A stretch of 64,000 nucleotides of DNA from Paenibacillus sp. V4I3 (GCF_030817215.1 NZ_JAUSZA010000001.1:574501-638500); one strand, 5' to 3'. Positions 43,709 through 54,613 are shown, counted from the stretch's first letter. Numbers and translations are program-made. The notes: generated by a model not told the origin, from the sequence alone.

Positions 43709-44755
43709 TTACTGAGATACCGAGGTCTGTTTAAGCAAATCTAATGCCTCGCTCACTTTCACTGGCCGACCCAAACGGGAAGACAGCTTAGCGGCTAAAG
43801 CGATCCGCTCCGCCTGCATACCGTCATAGCCACTCACTGGTACAGGCTTATCATTCAATAGACAATCGATGAAAATTTGTGTTTCTTCCATATAAGCAGC
43901 TTGATAGCGTTCCAGGAAGAAATGCAGCGGCTTTTCACTAACAATAGCATCTGCCGTACTAACTACGGCCGTATTAGGGTGATCGTTGGCAACCGCTACA
44001 CTGCCTTTGGAGCCAAACACTTCAACCCGTTGATCATAGCCGTATACCGCTTGACGGCTGTTATCGATGACACCGAGAGCACCGTTTTGGAACCGCAGCG
44101 TTACAATTGCGGTATCGACATCGCCGTGCTCAGCGAAAACGGGGTTAATGAGCACATTACCCTGCGCATACACTTCCTCAACCTCGCTTCCCGCTACATA
44201 GCGAGCCATGTCGAAGTCATGGATCATCATATCCATGAAAATGCCGCCCGACACCTTGATGTAATCAGCGTGTGGTGGATTCGGATCACGGGATGTGATT
44301 TTCACGATATGCGGATCGCCAATTGTTCCTCCTTGAACAACCTCGCGAACCCGCTTGAAATTGTGGTCAAATCTGCGGTTGAAACCGATTTGCAGCTTCA
44401 CACCTGCCTGATTAACCGCTGCAATCGCCGCTTCGGTTTGGGTAATATCCATGCTGATTGGTTTTTCGCAGAAAATATGTTTACCCGCCAAAGCAGCCAG
44501 TTGAATGAGCGGGACATGTGTATCCGTGGATGAGCAAATAAAGATGGCGTCAATGTCTGGGTTATCAATAAGCTTATGGCTATCCTTTGTAACCGTCTGA
44601 ATCTGACGTGAAGCTGCCCATGCCTCTAACTCAGGACCGGCAAACAAATCGCTCACCGCAATGATTTCAACCCCGGGTATTCGCAGCAAATTGTCTGCGT
44701 GGATTTTACCGATTCTGCCGGCACCAATAATACCGATTTTAATTTTATTCATCAT
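43709..44755 (-). CDS. iolG: Inositol 2-dehydrogenase
   Basis: A 348-residue Gfo/Idh/MocA dehydrogenase oxidising myo-inositol to 2-keto-myo-inositol with NAD+. [20 protein letters not shown] binds [17 protein letters not shown] is the EKP motif; [20 protein letters not shown] supplies the catalytic Asp/His pair as in Bacillus IolG. ATGA overlap with the end of iolJ gives translational coupling. Specificity is supported mainly by the operon. Confidence 0.93.
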   Translation of the reverse strand: MMNKIKIGIIGAGRIGKIHADNLLRIPGVEIIAVSDLFAGPELEAWAASRQIQTVTKDSHKLIDNPDIDAIFICSSTDTHVPLIQLAALAGKHIFCEKPISMDITQTEAAIAAVNQAGVKLQIGFNRRFDHNFKRVREVVQGGTIGDPHIVKITSRDPNPPHADYIKVSGGIFMDMMIHDFDMARYVAGSEVEEVYAQGNVLINPVFAEHGDVDTAIVTLRFQNGALGVIDNSRQAVYGYDQRVEVFGSKGSVAVANDHPNTAVVSTADAIVSEKPLHFFLERYQAAYMEETQIFIDCLLNDKPVPVSGYDGMQAERIALAAKLSSRLGRPVKVSEALDLLKQTSVSQ

Positions 44756-45627
44756 GCGTTCCCTCCCGCTTTGCCCGTTGAACCGAACAATTGAATTTTG
44801 GCTCTAACGGAGGCGATGATCGCTTCCCGTGCCGGCACTAAATAGTTCCTTGGATCGTATGCTTCTGAATGATCATTCAAAAACGAACGGATAGAAGCTG
44901 TAAAAGCGATTTGATTATCTGTATTCACATTGATTTTGGCTGTACCGCAAGCGATCGCTTGACGGATCTCTTCATCTGGCAGACCGCTTCCGCCATGAAG
45001 CACAAGCGGCAGTTCAGTCAGCGTTCTAATTTCCGCCATTCGATCGAAACCAAGCTTTGGCTGTCCCCGATAAGGACCGTGAACGGATCCAAGGGCAGGA
45101 GCTAAACAATCGATCCCCGTCTCCCTCACTAAACGAACACAGTCCTTAGCAACAGCGTACATGCCTTCAGCTTCGTCTACGACTAAGTCATCCTCGCGTC
45201 CGGTAATCCGGCCCAGCTCCGACTCCACCGATACACCCAGCACATGCGCGGCTTGTGTCACCTGACGAGTGACCTCGATATTATGCTCCAGCGTATGATG
45301 AGAAGCATCGATCATGACAGAGGTAAATCCGGCGTGGATCGCACGAATACATAGGTCATAGCTGGTTCCGTGGTCTAGATGAAGAGCTACTGGGACGGTT
45401 ACCCCATAGTGCTCAATCAGAGATTTCACCATTCCTACAATACAAGGCAGTCCACCCATATAAGGGATGTAAGCTTCACTAACGCCTAGAATGACAGGCG
45501 CTTGTTCCTGCTGAGCAGCCTGTAAGATCGCTTGTGTAAATTCTAGGTTATTCAAATTAAACTGCCCGACTGCATATTTTCCTGCCAAAGCCTGCTGCAG
45601 CATTTCTTTCATAGAAACGAGCGTCAT
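44752..45627 (-). CDS. iolJ: 6-phospho-5-dehydro-2-deoxy-D-gluconate aldolase
   Basis: A 291-residue class II (zinc) aldolase cleaving DKGP to dihydroxyacetone phosphate and malonate semialdehyde. [40 protein letters not shown] (zinc His), [20 protein letters not shown] and [20 protein letters not shown] match IolJ/FbaA. ATG at 45627 is 8 bases after AGGAGAGG; the GTG at 45636 lies inside that box. Follows the frameshifted iolA by 38 bases. Confidence 0.94.
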   Translation of the reverse strand: MTLVSMKEMLQQALAGKYAVGQFNLNNLEFTQAILQAAQQEQAPVILGVSEAYIPYMGGLPCIVGMVKSLIEHYGVTVPVALHLDHGTSYDLCIRAIHAGFTSVMIDASHHTLEHNIEVTRQVTQAAHVLGVSVESELGRITGREDDLVVDEAEGMYAVAKDCVRLVRETGIDCLAPALGSVHGPYRGQPKLGFDRMAEIRTLTELPLVLHGGSGLPDEEIRQAIACGTAKINVNTDNQIAFTASIRSFLNDHSEAYDPRNYLVPAREAIIASVRAKIQLFGSTGKAGGNA

Positions 45628-45665
45628 GAAGTTCACCTCTCCTGTCGATAAGGTCTAACCCGCTG

Positions 45666-47112
45666 TTACCAGCGAGCAGTGACCATTTTCTTGCGCGTAT
45701 AGAACTCCACGCCGTCCGTCCCATTCGCATGCAAATCGCCGTAGAACGATTTTTTCCAGCCAGAGAAAGGGAAGAAAGCCATTGGTGCGGGAACTCCTAG
45801 GTTAACGCCGAGCATACCGGCATCGATATTTTCACGGAATTGACGTACATTACTGCCATCCTTTGTAAAGAGGCATGCGCCATTGGCAAAATCAGAGCGA
45901 TTGGAGAGCTCGATCGCTTCTTCAAGAGTAGCCACTCTAACGATGGAAAGAACAGGAGCAAAAATCTCATCCTCCCCAAATTTTCATACCGCACTCTACT
46001 TGATCAAAGATCGTAGGTCCTACGAAATAACCTTGTTGATCCGAAGCAGCGTCTTTGCGCCCGTCCCGGACCAGAAGCGCTCCTTCGGTTTCGCCGATTT
46101 CGATATATTTTAGTGTTCTTTCTTTATGCTGACCGCGGATAACAGGCCCTAAGAAAATGCCTTCCTCCAAACCATTGCCAATCGTAATCCGATCAGCGGC
46201 TTCAAGCAGCTTGCCTACAAGCGTATCGCCGACTTCTCCGACCGCCACCACGACGGAACAAGCCATACAGCGCTCGCCCGCAGAACCGAAGGCTGCATTG
46301 ACGATTTCCTTCACAGCAATATCCAAATCAGCATCCGGCATAACGATTGAGTGGTTTTTAGCGCCTGCAAGCGCTTGAACGCGTTTCCCATTCGCAGAAG
46401 CTGTTTTGTAGATATATTCCGCAACTGGCTGGGAACCAACGAATGAAATGGCTTTAACTTCTTTATGTTCAAGAAGGCCATTAACCACGTCATGTGCGCC
46501 ATGAACGATATTGAGAACACCAGCTGGTAAGCCCGCTTCATGGAATAGCTCAGCTAAGCGGTTTGCAAGATGAGGTGTGCGTTCAGACGGCTTCAGCACG
46601 AAGGTATTGCCGCAGGCAATCGCAAGCGGGAACATCCAGCAAGGCACCATCATCGGGAAGTTGAATGGTGTGATACCACCGATAACACCGATTGGATAAC
46701 GATACATACCGGATTCAAGATTGGACGCGATATCTGGAAGCTGTTTGCCCATCATTAGCGATGGCGCCCCAGCGGCGAATTCTACACACTCGATGCCCCG
46801 AAGCACTTCTCCGTAAGCTTCATTGTAGCTTTTTCCGTTTTCTTGCGTAACGATCCGCGCCAGCTCATCCCAATGCTCCACCAGAAGCTGTTGGTATTTG
46901 AATAATACGCGGGCTCTACGTGGTACAGGTGTGCGGCTCCAGGTCTGGAATGCCTCTTGAGCTGTACGAACCGCCTGATCCACATCTGCCTTCGTAGAAA
47001 TTGGAATAAGAGCAAGAATCTCTTCTGTAGCAGGATTATATACCGGTTCTGTTTGTGTGGATGTTGAAGCGACCCATTCGCCGCCGATCCAGTTTTTCAA
47101 AGTTGTTGTCAT
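45666..47112 (-). pseudogene. iolA: Malonate/methylmalonate semialdehyde dehydrogenase with one-base frameshift
   Basis: CoA-acylating dehydrogenase that would turn malonate semialdehyde into acetyl-CoA. Translation from ATG 47112 (AAAGGAGAG upstream) runs through NAD-binding and the catalytic Cys region [17 protein letters not shown], then stops at GMKIWGG near 45967. Removing one C from the run CCCC at 45974-45977 (plus strand) restores [22 protein letters not shown] and joins the remaining ORF (45666-45935: ...[20 protein letters not shown]) to give about 481 residues, the family length. Either a true mutation or a sequencing error in a homopolymer. If real, the last 100 residues, which shape the oligomer and substrate site, are lost. 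Confidence 0.9.
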
Positions 47113-47143
47113 ATGTGGACTCTCCTTTAATGGTTCGAATAAG

Positions 47144-48154
47144 TTAAGATGCTGTAATTTCGCCGCGGTTGCAGCGCTCGATATAGTCATTTACTTGATC
47201 AGTTGTCGGCATCGCATCGGAGCAGCTGTGGCTGGAGATCACGATACAAGCTGCTGCACTGCCGTATTCCATACTTTTTTCAATCGTCCAACCTTGCATA
47301 ATGCCATAAATAAAGCCAGCTGCATAAGAATCGCCTGCACCAAACGTCTTGACAACCTTAGCTGGGAAGCTCTTGGCACGATGACCAACACCGTCTGGCG
47401 TATAAGCGATGGAACCTTCCTTACCATGCTTGATAATGACAATCTTCGCCGAGTAATCGAACCATTTAGCAGCCGTGATACGGTCATTTTTTTCTGGATT
47501 GCTCTCAAAGCGTTCCATCATATCGAATTCTTCACGGGTACCCAGAATGATGTCACATTTCTCAGCCGCCAGATTGTAGTAAACAGCCGTCTCTTCCGGA
47601 GTCGTCCATGTGTATGGACGGTAATCCAGATCAAAAATGATGACAACCCCATGCTTCTTCGCGTAATCCAGCGCCTGAAAGACGGCTTCGCGGGACGGGC
47701 TTTGCGCAAGTGCTGTACCAGAGATAAGCAATACCTTCGCTTCAGCAATCAGTGATTCTTGTACTTCGGCTGGTGTCAGCAGGAGGTCAGCCACATTGTC
47801 ACGGTACATAAGAATGCTGCATTCCGTTGGGCTTTTGATTTCTGTAAAGGCCAGTCCTGTAACCGCGCCGGTATTATCTGTCACGACATTCGTTGTATCG
47901 ATGTTGTTCCGCTCTAAATAATCAGCGATGAAACGTCCCATTTGATCGTTGGCGATTTTGCCAATAAAAGCTGTATTCATGCCCAATCTTGCCATGCCGA
48001 TCGTAATGTTAGCGGGTGAACCCCCTACATATTTGGTAAACGTCATGGTCTCTTCCATGGGACGATTAATTTCATTCGCATTCAAATCTATACATAGTCT
48101 GCCAATGGCTACAAAATCCAGCGGCTTCGACTGTGAAAAGGAAACATAGGTCAT
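47144..48154 (-). CDS. iolC: 5-dehydro-2-deoxygluconokinase
   Basis: A 336-residue PfkB-family (ribokinase-like) kinase phosphorylating 5-dehydro-2-deoxy-D-gluconate. PfkB motif 1 is [20 protein letters not shown] (about 42-61) and motif 2 [20 protein letters not shown] (about 266-285) with the catalytic Asp. [10 protein letters not shown] is typical of IolC. GAAGG precedes the ATG; seven bases follow iolE. Confidence 0.95.
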   Translation of the reverse strand: MTYVSFSQSKPLDFVAIGRLCIDLNANEINRPMEETMTFTKYVGGSPANITIGMARLGMNTAFIGKIANDQMGRFIADYLERNNIDTTNVVTDNTGAVTGLAFTEIKSPTECSILMYRDNVADLLLTPAEVQESLIAEAKVLLISGTALAQSPSREAVFQALDYAKKHGVVIIFDLDYRPYTWTTPEETAVYYNLAAEKCDIILGTREEFDMMERFESNPEKNDRITAAKWFDYSAKIVIIKHGKEGSIAYTPDGVGHRAKSFPAKVVKTFGAGDSYAAGFIYGIMQGWTIEKSMEYGSAAACIVISSHSCSDAMPTTDQVNDYIERCNRGEITAS

Positions 48155-48161
48155 AGGATCA

Positions 48162-49070
48162 TTACCTTCTTTCTTGTGGAATGAGGGATTCTATATGTTG
48201 AAGTGCTTGCTTAGCGTATTCATAAGGGTTGTGTGCAGCCGGATCCTGCTCGCCTTCCAGCATCGCCCATCCTGCATATCCTTGTGCCAGCAGCTCCGCA
48301 AAAATAGGCGCAAAGTCGATACAGCCATCACCAGGAACGGTGAACACCCCTTTGCGGATACAAGTCACAAAGTCGACCTGCTCGGCGCGAGCTTCGTCTA
48401 ACACGGATTGCCGAATATCCTTCAAGTGAATATAAGCGACCCGCTTCTCGTGCTTGCGCAGCACAGTGAGTGGATCCGCCCCGCCATAATAGGCATGACC
48501 AGTATCAAAGAGCAGGTATACGAGCGAAGGATCCGTGAGCTCCATCAGCTTATCGATTTCTTCCGGACTTTCAACAACCGTTCCACCATGGTGGTGATAC
48601 GTCAGCTTCAGACCGTATTCCTGCGCGATGGCTCCCGCAAGGTTCAGTCCCTCGGCTAAGCTTTGCCAGCCGGCTTCATCTAAACGCAGTACTTCCTTCT
48701 CGTTCGGGGAGCGGCGCGGGTCGAAGTGGAGCGAGCCCCCAACTTCTGCTGTGCTAATGACCGTACTGCCCATTTCTTTGAGAAACTCGGCATGCTTCCT
48801 GTAGGCTTTCAGTTCCTCTTCCCTGTAAGCAGGATCAGAGAATAGCACGGACTTCCACTGTGACACGAGTCCTATCCCCCGCTTATCCAACTCCTGCTTC
48901 AGCACTGCAATATCGGTCGGATATTTACGGCCCATCTCGGTACCTTTCAGCCCCAACGCCTGAATATCATCTAGAATTTGTTCATATGTGGTATCCGCGC
49001 CATGCTCTTTGACGTCTTCTCCCACCCAATTAATTGGATGAATACCTAGCTTAAATGGCAGGTCTTTCAT
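48162..49070 (-). CDS. iolE: Myo-inosose-2 dehydratase
   Basis: A 302-residue TIM-barrel metalloenzyme dehydrating 2-keto-myo-inositol to 3D-trihydroxycyclohexane-1,2-dione. LGIHPINWVGEDVKEHG at the N-terminus, TYHHHGGTVVESPEEIDKLM, LLFDTGHAYYGGADPL and YIHLKDIRQSVLDEAR are IolE signatures; the metal-ligand Glu, Asp, His positions are present. Twenty-four bases after iolD. AAGGGGAG lies about 11 bases upstream of the ATG. Confidence 0.96.
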   Translation of the reverse strand: MKDLPFKLGIHPINWVGEDVKEHGADTTYEQILDDIQALGLKGTEMGRKYPTDIAVLKQELDKRGIGLVSQWKSVLFSDPAYREEELKAYRKHAEFLKEMGSTVISTAEVGGSLHFDPRRSPNEKEVLRLDEAGWQSLAEGLNLAGAIAQEYGLKLTYHHHGGTVVESPEEIDKLMELTDPSLVYLLFDTGHAYYGGADPLTVLRKHEKRVAYIHLKDIRQSVLDEARAEQVDFVTCIRKGVFTVPGDGCIDFAPIFAELLAQGYAGWAMLEGEQDPAAHNPYEYAKQALQHIESLIPQERR

Positions 49071-49094
49071 AGATATGTTCGCTCCCCTTTATCG

Positions 49095-50960
49095 TTAAAT
49101 GGGTCTAGCCGCTTGTATGTTTTTCTTCATCTCTTCGTGCGCTGCAATCACTTTCTCGCTCTCGGAAACTTCAGGAACACCTACCTGCCACCAGGATTCA
49201 TAACCCTGTGTGTTGGTTCCCGGAACAACAGGAATCTCGATCAGCGTCGTGACTGTTTCTTCCTTCGCTTTAAGCAGCGCTTCCTTTAGTTCTTCAGGTG
49301 TGTTTGCTTTGTACGCCTTCGCGCCTAAGCTGCGAGCATGCGCTGCGAAATCAATAGGCATATATCCACCTGTCAACTTGCCCGTAGCAGCTTCACGATA
49401 TCGAAACTCATTCCCGAACCCGTCGCTGCCGTGACCCCTTTGCAGATTATGAATGCATTGGAAGCCATGATTATCGAACAGCAGCACAGTAAATTTCCTG
49501 CCCTCTTGTAGGCTTGTAACCATCTCGGAGTGCAGCATCAGGTAGCTTCCATCACCGACCACAGCATAGACCTCTCGATTCGGCTCAGCCAACGCTGCCC
49601 CGAAAGCACCGCTAACTTCATAACCCATGCAGGAGAAGCCATATTCCATATGATAGGTTTTAGGCTCCGATGATCGCCATAAGCGGTGTAAGTCCCCCGG
49701 CAAGCTCCCCGCTGCGCAAACAATGACAGCTGAAGGATCAATCGTTTGATTAATCACCCCAAGCGCGCGAGTTTGGGCAAAACCCTCTTCACATTCCGCA
49801 TTGTACAAACGGTCAACCTCGCCATCCCACTCCGCTTTCAAAGAACCTATGTAACCGTTCTCGTAACCGCTAACATAGTGCTGTGCCGTCAAAGCATCTT
49901 TCAGTGCACTTAACGCTTCCTTCGCATCAGCCGTAATGCTAATCCCGCTCATTTTCGAAGAATCAAACCCACTCACATTTATATTAATAAACTGCACCTT
50001 CGGATTTGCAAAAGCCGATTTAGATGCCGTTGTAAAGTCGGAATACCGCGTCCCTACGCCGATAATCAGGTCCGCTTGCTTCGCCAGCACATTGGCTGCG
50101 AGCGCGCCCGTAACACCAATAGCGCCAACATTCAGCGGATGGTTCCAAGGCAGCGAGCTTTTACCTGCTTGCGTTTCTGCTACAGGAATCCCAAAGGCAG
50201 CTGCAAATTCCATTAATTCCTTCGTCGCATCTGCATAAAGGACTCCGCCGCCTGCAATAATCAACGGACGCTGTTTGCCTACTATGCAAGCCAAAGCACG
50301 ATTCACTGCTTCTCTTGCTGGCGGACGTCTATCTAGATAGTGGACTTTCTTATCGAAAAAGGCTTCCGGATAATCGTACGCCTCTGCCTGCACATCTTGA
50401 GGTAAAGCTAGAGTAACCGCTCCTGTTTCTGCAGGGTCTGTTAACACTCTCATCGCCTGTACAGCTGCACTCATCAACTGCTCTGGGCGAACAATCCGGT
50501 CCCAATATTTACTGACCGATTTGAAAGGATCGGTGGCCGAAACGGTATAATCACCCACAACCTCAAGCTGCTGCAGCACTGGATCCGGCTGTCTTGTGGC
50601 AAAATTGTCTCCTGGCAGCAGCAGCACCGGAATTCGGTTGACTGTGGCTGTTGCCGCGGCGGTCACCATATTAAGAGCACCTGGCCCAATCGATGTGGTG
50701 CAGGCATAGATTTGCCTACGGTTTTGCTGCTTGGCGTAAGCCGCGGCGGCATGTACCATTCCCTGCTCATTTTTGCCTTGTATATAAGTAAGGTCGCCTG
50801 CGCTCCGTTCCAAGGCTTCTCCAAGTCCTGTCACATTGCCATGACCGAAAATCCCCATGACACCACGAACAAACTTGGTCTCTTGTCCATCCACTGACAC
50901 GTATTGTTGGTCCAGAAAACGAAGCAGCGCTTGTGCCATCGTTAGTCGAATCGTACTCAT
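49095..50960 (-). CDS. iolD: 3D-(3,5/4)-trihydroxycyclohexane-1,2-dione hydrolase
   Basis: A 621-residue thiamine-diphosphate enzyme opening the inositol-derived ring to 5-deoxy-glucuronate. N-terminal TPP Pyr domain ([20 protein letters not shown], conserved Glu), central domain, and C-terminal TPP PP domain with [20 protein letters not shown] and [16 protein letters not shown], a GDG...N metal/TPP motif. ATG at 50960 follows AAAGGAAG by 6 bases; the ATG at 50966 abuts it. First gene of the operon, just downstream of two LacI-type operators. Confidence 0.96.
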   Translation of the reverse strand: MSTIRLTMAQALLRFLDQQYVSVDGQETKFVRGVMGIFGHGNVTGLGEALERSAGDLTYIQGKNEQGMVHAAAAYAKQQNRRQIYACTTSIGPGALNMVTAAATATVNRIPVLLLPGDNFATRQPDPVLQQLEVVGDYTVSATDPFKSVSKYWDRIVRPEQLMSAAVQAMRVLTDPAETGAVTLALPQDVQAEAYDYPEAFFDKKVHYLDRRPPAREAVNRALACIVGKQRPLIIAGGGVLYADATKELMEFAAAFGIPVAETQAGKSSLPWNHPLNVGAIGVTGALAANVLAKQADLIIGVGTRYSDFTTASKSAFANPKVQFININVSGFDSSKMSGISITADAKEALSALKDALTAQHYVSGYENGYIGSLKAEWDGEVDRLYNAECEEGFAQTRALGVINQTIDPSAVIVCAAGSLPGDLHRLWRSSEPKTYHMEYGFSCMGYEVSGAFGAALAEPNREVYAVVGDGSYLMLHSEMVTSLQEGRKFTVLLFDNHGFQCIHNLQRGHGSDGFGNEFRYREAATGKLTGGYMPIDFAAHARSLGAKAYKANTPEELKEALLKAKEETVTTLIEIPVVPGTNTQGYESWWQVGVPEVSESEKVIAAHEEMKKNIQAARPI

Positions 50961-50982
50961 GACCATCTTCCTTTCACGATAA

Positions 50983-51020
50983 GGTTAAGCGCTTAATCTA
51001 TCGAGGTTAAGCGCTTAATC
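50983..51020. promoter_or_regulatory. Tandem LacI-type operators of the iol operon
   Basis: GGTTAAGCGCTTAATC occurs exactly at 50983-50998 and 51005-51020, 22 bp apart (about two helical turns). Each holds the perfect palindrome TTAAGCGCTTAA. Outer half-sites CGATA/TATCG and CTATCG/CGATAG lengthen both dyads. They sit between the predicted -10 and the iolD start codon, so a bound LacI-type protein would block transcription. Confidence 0.88.
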
Positions 51021-51022
51021 CG

Positions 51023-51051
51023 ATAGTACAACATATTTATTTCGACCGCAA
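51023..51051 (-). promoter_or_regulatory. Predicted iol promoter
   Basis: On the minus strand TTGCGG (plus 51046-51051), 17-bp spacer, TACTAT (plus 51023-51028). The start would fall at the first operator copy. Confidence 0.55.
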
Positions 51052-51065
51052 TGCCTTTTACAAAA

Positions 51066-51142
51066 AAAACTTATGGACAAAGCAATGGCAATGGCAGGGT
51101 GTCATCCTGTAGCTCTTAAACTTATGATGACACCCTGCCATT
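51066..51142 (-). terminator. 17-bp perfect stem-loop straddling the response-regulator stop codon
   Basis: AATGGCAGGGTGTCATC at 51090-51106 is the exact reverse complement of 51126-51142, with a 19-base loop containing the stop codon of the response regulator (51122-51124). On the minus strand a run of eight T follows about 17 bases later (51062-51069), so it likely acts as a terminator separating this system from iol. Confidence 0.75.
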
Positions 51143-52678
51143 CCTGTATTCCTTGGGTGACATTTGGAACTGCTGTTTGAAGACATTCGTAAAATAATTC
51201 GGCTCATCAAACCCGATGGCAGAAGCGATCTCGAATATTTTCATATCGGTATTTCGGAGCAGCAAAGCCGCCTTATCCATACGGAAACGGGTAACGAAGC
51301 GCGTAAAGCTTTCCCCTGTGGCTTTCTTAAATACGACGCTGAAATAGCTTGGATTTAAATGAATATGCGATGCCACATCGGTCAGTCGGCATTCTTCATT
51401 GTAGTGCTCCTCAATATACTTGACGGCTCTCTCGATTAGATTGTCACTTTTGGCCGCCTGCCAGTTGTTAAATTGCTGCAAGAAGTTCTTCACTTGCTCG
51501 GCAGCCCAATGAAGGACTTCCTCAGAAGTCCAATGCGTCTGCGGCATTTCGTTAGGGATCCCGGCTAGCGCATTGTTATCGTCGGGATCAAATTGCTTCT
51601 GTATCGTTCCAAGCAAAGCAATGGAGAGTGATAAGGCCCCTATTCGCATCTCCTCTGGCGATGAAAGAGATAGCTCTGCCAGCACCCGATCCAAAAGAAG
51701 CTGAAGGCTGTCCTCCTGACCGACCAGAATGGCAGACATCAGTTGAACTTCCATCTCTCTAACCCTCGCTTGGTTCAGCGATAGCATAATCCCGGATCCT
51801 GCTTCACTTCCAAGCTCAGGAAAGCTATCAACAGACCCGTAAACAACCCCTTTAGTCAACGCATATAACTCCGCCAACTCATTGGCTGAAGGGGCGAGCC
51901 CCATTGGAATCATATGCAAACGAATTTTCAAATACTCGAAAGAAGCACTTTGAATGGCTTCTTGCAAACTCTCTTCGACACCATGTTGTGCCGCAACCAG
52001 TACAAAGCTGTCATGTTCCACCAATAGCAGTTGCGCCTCCAGCCCCGCTCCATTCACCAGCTCTAGGGCGATATTGGAGAAAGCAAACTGCAGCAGACTC
52101 ATGTCGCTTTTCCCATACGCTTTATTTGCCAAATCCTCACTGTTCATTTGCAGAAGCCACAGCTCCCTACCAGCCAGACCATCGGTTAGCCTTGCTGCTA
52201 TGCTCTTCTCATATGGCAAGTCCAGTAAAGCAGCTCGAAGCTCCTGATCTTGCTGGAGCCGCAGCTGCACTTGCTGCTTCTGCTGCTGCGCATATTTAAC
52301 ATAGAACCGCTCGGATGCCTTATTCATCACCTGACGAACATCCTGTTCCGTGCATGGTTTGATCAGAATATCCAGCGCACCATGTCGAACGGCCGCTTGT
52401 GCATACTCAAAATTTTTGTATCCCGTCAAAATGATGACAAGCATGTCGGGATGATTCTGCCGCAAATGCCCTACGAATTCGATCCCGTCCATGATGGGCA
52501 TTCGGATATCGGTCAACACCAAATCAGGCTTAAGCTCATCCAGCAGCGCTAATGCTTCCTGCCCGTTGCTAGCTTCGCCAACCACTTCCCAGCCCAATTC
52601 TCTGCCCTCTAACATCTTCATCAACCCTTTTCGAAAATTCGGCTGATCTTCCACTATCAATACTCTCCCGATTCTCAT
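51122..52678 (-). CDS. YesN-type response regulator (receiver plus AraC DNA-binding domain)
   Basis: A 518-residue two-component regulator. Receiver domain 1-125 has the acidic pair ED at 10-11 and phospho-acceptor Asp57 in PDLVLTDIRMPIMDGIEF, with Lys104-region IKPC. A long middle region (about 130-400) has no clear domain. AraC-type double HTH at about 410-515, including TDVASHIHLNPSYFSVVFKK and FEIASAIGFDEPNYFTNVFK. ATGA overlap with the kinase gene gives coupling. Such pairs usually control carbohydrate importers; the target here is not evident. Confidence 0.93.
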   Translation of the reverse strand: MRIGRVLIVEDQPNFRKGLMKMLEGRELGWEVVGEASNGQEALALLDELKPDLVLTDIRMPIMDGIEFVGHLRQNHPDMLVIILTGYKNFEYAQAAVRHGALDILIKPCTEQDVRQVMNKASERFYVKYAQQQKQQVQLRLQQDQELRAALLDLPYEKSIAARLTDGLAGRELWLLQMNSEDLANKAYGKSDMSLLQFAFSNIALELVNGAGLEAQLLLVEHDSFVLVAAQHGVEESLQEAIQSASFEYLKIRLHMIPMGLAPSANELAELYALTKGVVYGSVDSFPELGSEAGSGIMLSLNQARVREMEVQLMSAILVGQEDSLQLLLDRVLAELSLSSPEEMRIGALSLSIALLGTIQKQFDPDDNNALAGIPNEMPQTHWTSEEVLHWAAEQVKNFLQQFNNWQAAKSDNLIERAVKYIEEHYNEECRLTDVASHIHLNPSYFSVVFKKATGESFTRFVTRFRMDKAALLLRNTDMKIFEIASAIGFDEPNYFTNVFKQQFQMSPKEYRNGRVSS

Positions 52679-54477
52679 GCTACTGAACCTCCTGTCTCGA
52701 CGTTGTTTACAAAAGGCAAAATAAGACGCATGGTGGTTCCGCTTTCAATCACGCTATTGATTTCCAGACGATTAGGCGTACCATACACCAGCTCGATTCT
52801 CCTTACAACACTGCGAACCCCGAGACTTTCTCGCCCATCTGAACGCTGCGGCAAAGATGAGCCCTGAAAGCCTAGTATCTGCGAAATGGCTACTTCGTCC
52901 ATACCGCAGCCATTATCCGTTACTTCAATCTCTAGAAAGCCATCGCGACTGCTCGCTTTAATCAACAGCACTTTATGCGACACTTTGTTGCGAAAGGCAT
53001 GCATAAACACGTTTTCGACTAATGGCTGGAGAAGAGATCGCATAACCTGGCCGTTCAGAACGTCATCATCCGCTTGAATAATCGTCTCCAAGTCCGTTTC
53101 GAAGAGCTCCTTTTGCACCTTCAAATAGTTACGGATCTGCTGAAATTCTTCCCTCACAGTGGTTAGGGTACGCACAGGCATCAACGAGTACTTGAGCATT
53201 TCCGATATGGCCGCGATCAATGCCGCCGTTTCGATCTCGTCTTGCAGATAAAGCTTCCAATAAATTTCGTTAAACATATTATGCAGAAAATGTGGATTCA
53301 ATTGGGCCTGAAGCGCTTTAAGCTCTGCTTCCTTCTCACTTAACTGCGTCAAATACACTTCCTTGATCAGCCTTCCGACTTGTTCCGCCATTGCGTTGAA
53401 GCTCTCTCCGATATAAGCCAGCTCATCTTTGGTTCGAATCTCGATGCGCGTATCGAAATCACCAGATCTTACCTTGCGCAGACCCTGCAGCAAATCCTTG
53501 AGCGGCCGCAGCAGATTGCCTGTGGAGAGTACGATCAACACACTGGTAAGAAGGATGCTGATCAGGCCAGAGTATACGATTTTCTGGAATAAATCTCGAT
53601 TCTTGCTTTGAATGGCCGTAAGAGAAGTTCCGCTGACCAGCTTGAAGGAAGTCACTTTCGACTGTGCTTGAACGAACAGATGATTATCCATTAGCTGAGT
53701 TTGATTCAAATTTTTCAGCCGTTCCCGTTTATCTACCGAGCTCTCCGGCGAATTGCTAAATAACAGCTCATTATTCTTGTTGAACAAATAGACTTCGCCC
53801 TCTCCATTCTTCGTCAGTTCCTTGAGAGAACCTGAGAAGAACGATTCATCAAAAGCCATCACGAGCACACCATACGTGTTCAAAGCGCTATTTTTCATCC
53901 ATCGAGCCACAATGATTGTGTTTCTGAATCCGCTTGGCTCCACGGAGGATGGCAATGGCATATTAATCCATACGAGGTCCCCGTAGGTGTCGTTGACTTT
54001 AGAACGAATTGCGCTGAATACGCTCTCATTCGGCATATTTATTGCCGAGGTGGTATAACTGAAATATGAAGGATTTCCTTTGAGGTCATATAAGTACATA
54101 CCAGTAATGTACGGCGCATCCGATTTAATCTGGAAAATCTGTTCTTCAATTTGCTTTTTATTGTAATACAGATTAAATGGATCGGAATCTTCGCTCGAAT
54201 TGATCCGTGTTATGACCTTTTCGATTTCAGGATTAAATACGACCGTTTGTGAGATCCGTACAACCTCCTGTACTTTCAGGTCCATCTTCGCCAGTGCCTC
54301 TTCGTTCGTACTTGAAAACTGCTTACTGATTTCTTCTTCAAACAGTGTCAAGTTATAGCGATACGTTAAATAACCTGTTATGCCGAAGGTCAGCAAAATG
54401 ATGACGGATAAGCTGAGAATCAGTTTTACCCTGAAGCTGCGGTTAATGCTTAGTAAAAGTCGACTCCATGATCTCAT
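52675..54477 (-). CDS. YesM-type sensor histidine kinase
   Basis: A 600-residue membrane kinase. TM1 about 18-38, extracytoplasmic sensor (dCache-like) about 40-295, TM2 about 298-318, HAMP about 320-372 (LRPLKDLLQGLRKVRSGDFD), then His_kinase domain with phospho-accepting His in QLNPHFLHNMFNEIYW, and HATPase with N box LLQPLVENVFMHAF and G boxes DNGCGMDEVA, RESLGVRSVVRRIEL. Partner of the YesN-type regulator. No binding protein or permease is directly adjacent. Confidence 0.94.
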   Translation of the reverse strand: MRSWSRLLLSINRSFRVKLILSLSVIILLTFGITGYLTYRYNLTLFEEEISKQFSSTNEEALAKMDLKVQEVVRISQTVVFNPEIEKVITRINSSEDSDPFNLYYNKKQIEEQIFQIKSDAPYITGMYLYDLKGNPSYFSYTTSAINMPNESVFSAIRSKVNDTYGDLVWINMPLPSSVEPSGFRNTIIVARWMKNSALNTYGVLVMAFDESFFSGSLKELTKNGEGEVYLFNKNNELLFSNSPESSVDKRERLKNLNQTQLMDNHLFVQAQSKVTSFKLVSGTSLTAIQSKNRDLFQKIVYSGLISILLTSVLIVLSTGNLLRPLKDLLQGLRKVRSGDFDTRIEIRTKDELAYIGESFNAMAEQVGRLIKEVYLTQLSEKEAELKALQAQLNPHFLHNMFNEIYWKLYLQDEIETAALIAAISEMLKYSLMPVRTLTTVREEFQQIRNYLKVQKELFETDLETIIQADDDVLNGQVMRSLLQPLVENVFMHAFRNKVSHKVLLIKASSRDGFLEIEVTDNGCGMDEVAISQILGFQGSSLPQRSDGRESLGVRSVVRRIELVYGTPNRLEINSVIESGTTMRLILPFVNNVETGGSVA

Positions 54478-54576
54478 CTCATTTACCCCTATATCTTCGT
54501 ATTGACCAATCCCTTGACGACATTATAGCAACTTCATTCGTGTTCTTGCTATCCTTTTAGTCATATAGGAAGAAAT

Positions 54577-54613
54577 TGAAAAAAGTTTAGTTCATCGACC
54601 ATGAACTAAACTT
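54577..54613 (-). terminator. Terminator of the YiaAB-like gene
   Basis: AAGTTTAGTTCAT (54583-54595) and ATGAACTAAACTT (54601-54613) form a perfect 13-bp stem with a 5-base loop, followed on the minus strand by a T-run. Confidence 0.93.

Noticed and set aside
47113..47190. 26-residue N-terminal extension of iolA
   Set aside because: Overlaps the end of iolC and ignores the AAAGGAGAG box before ATG 47112.
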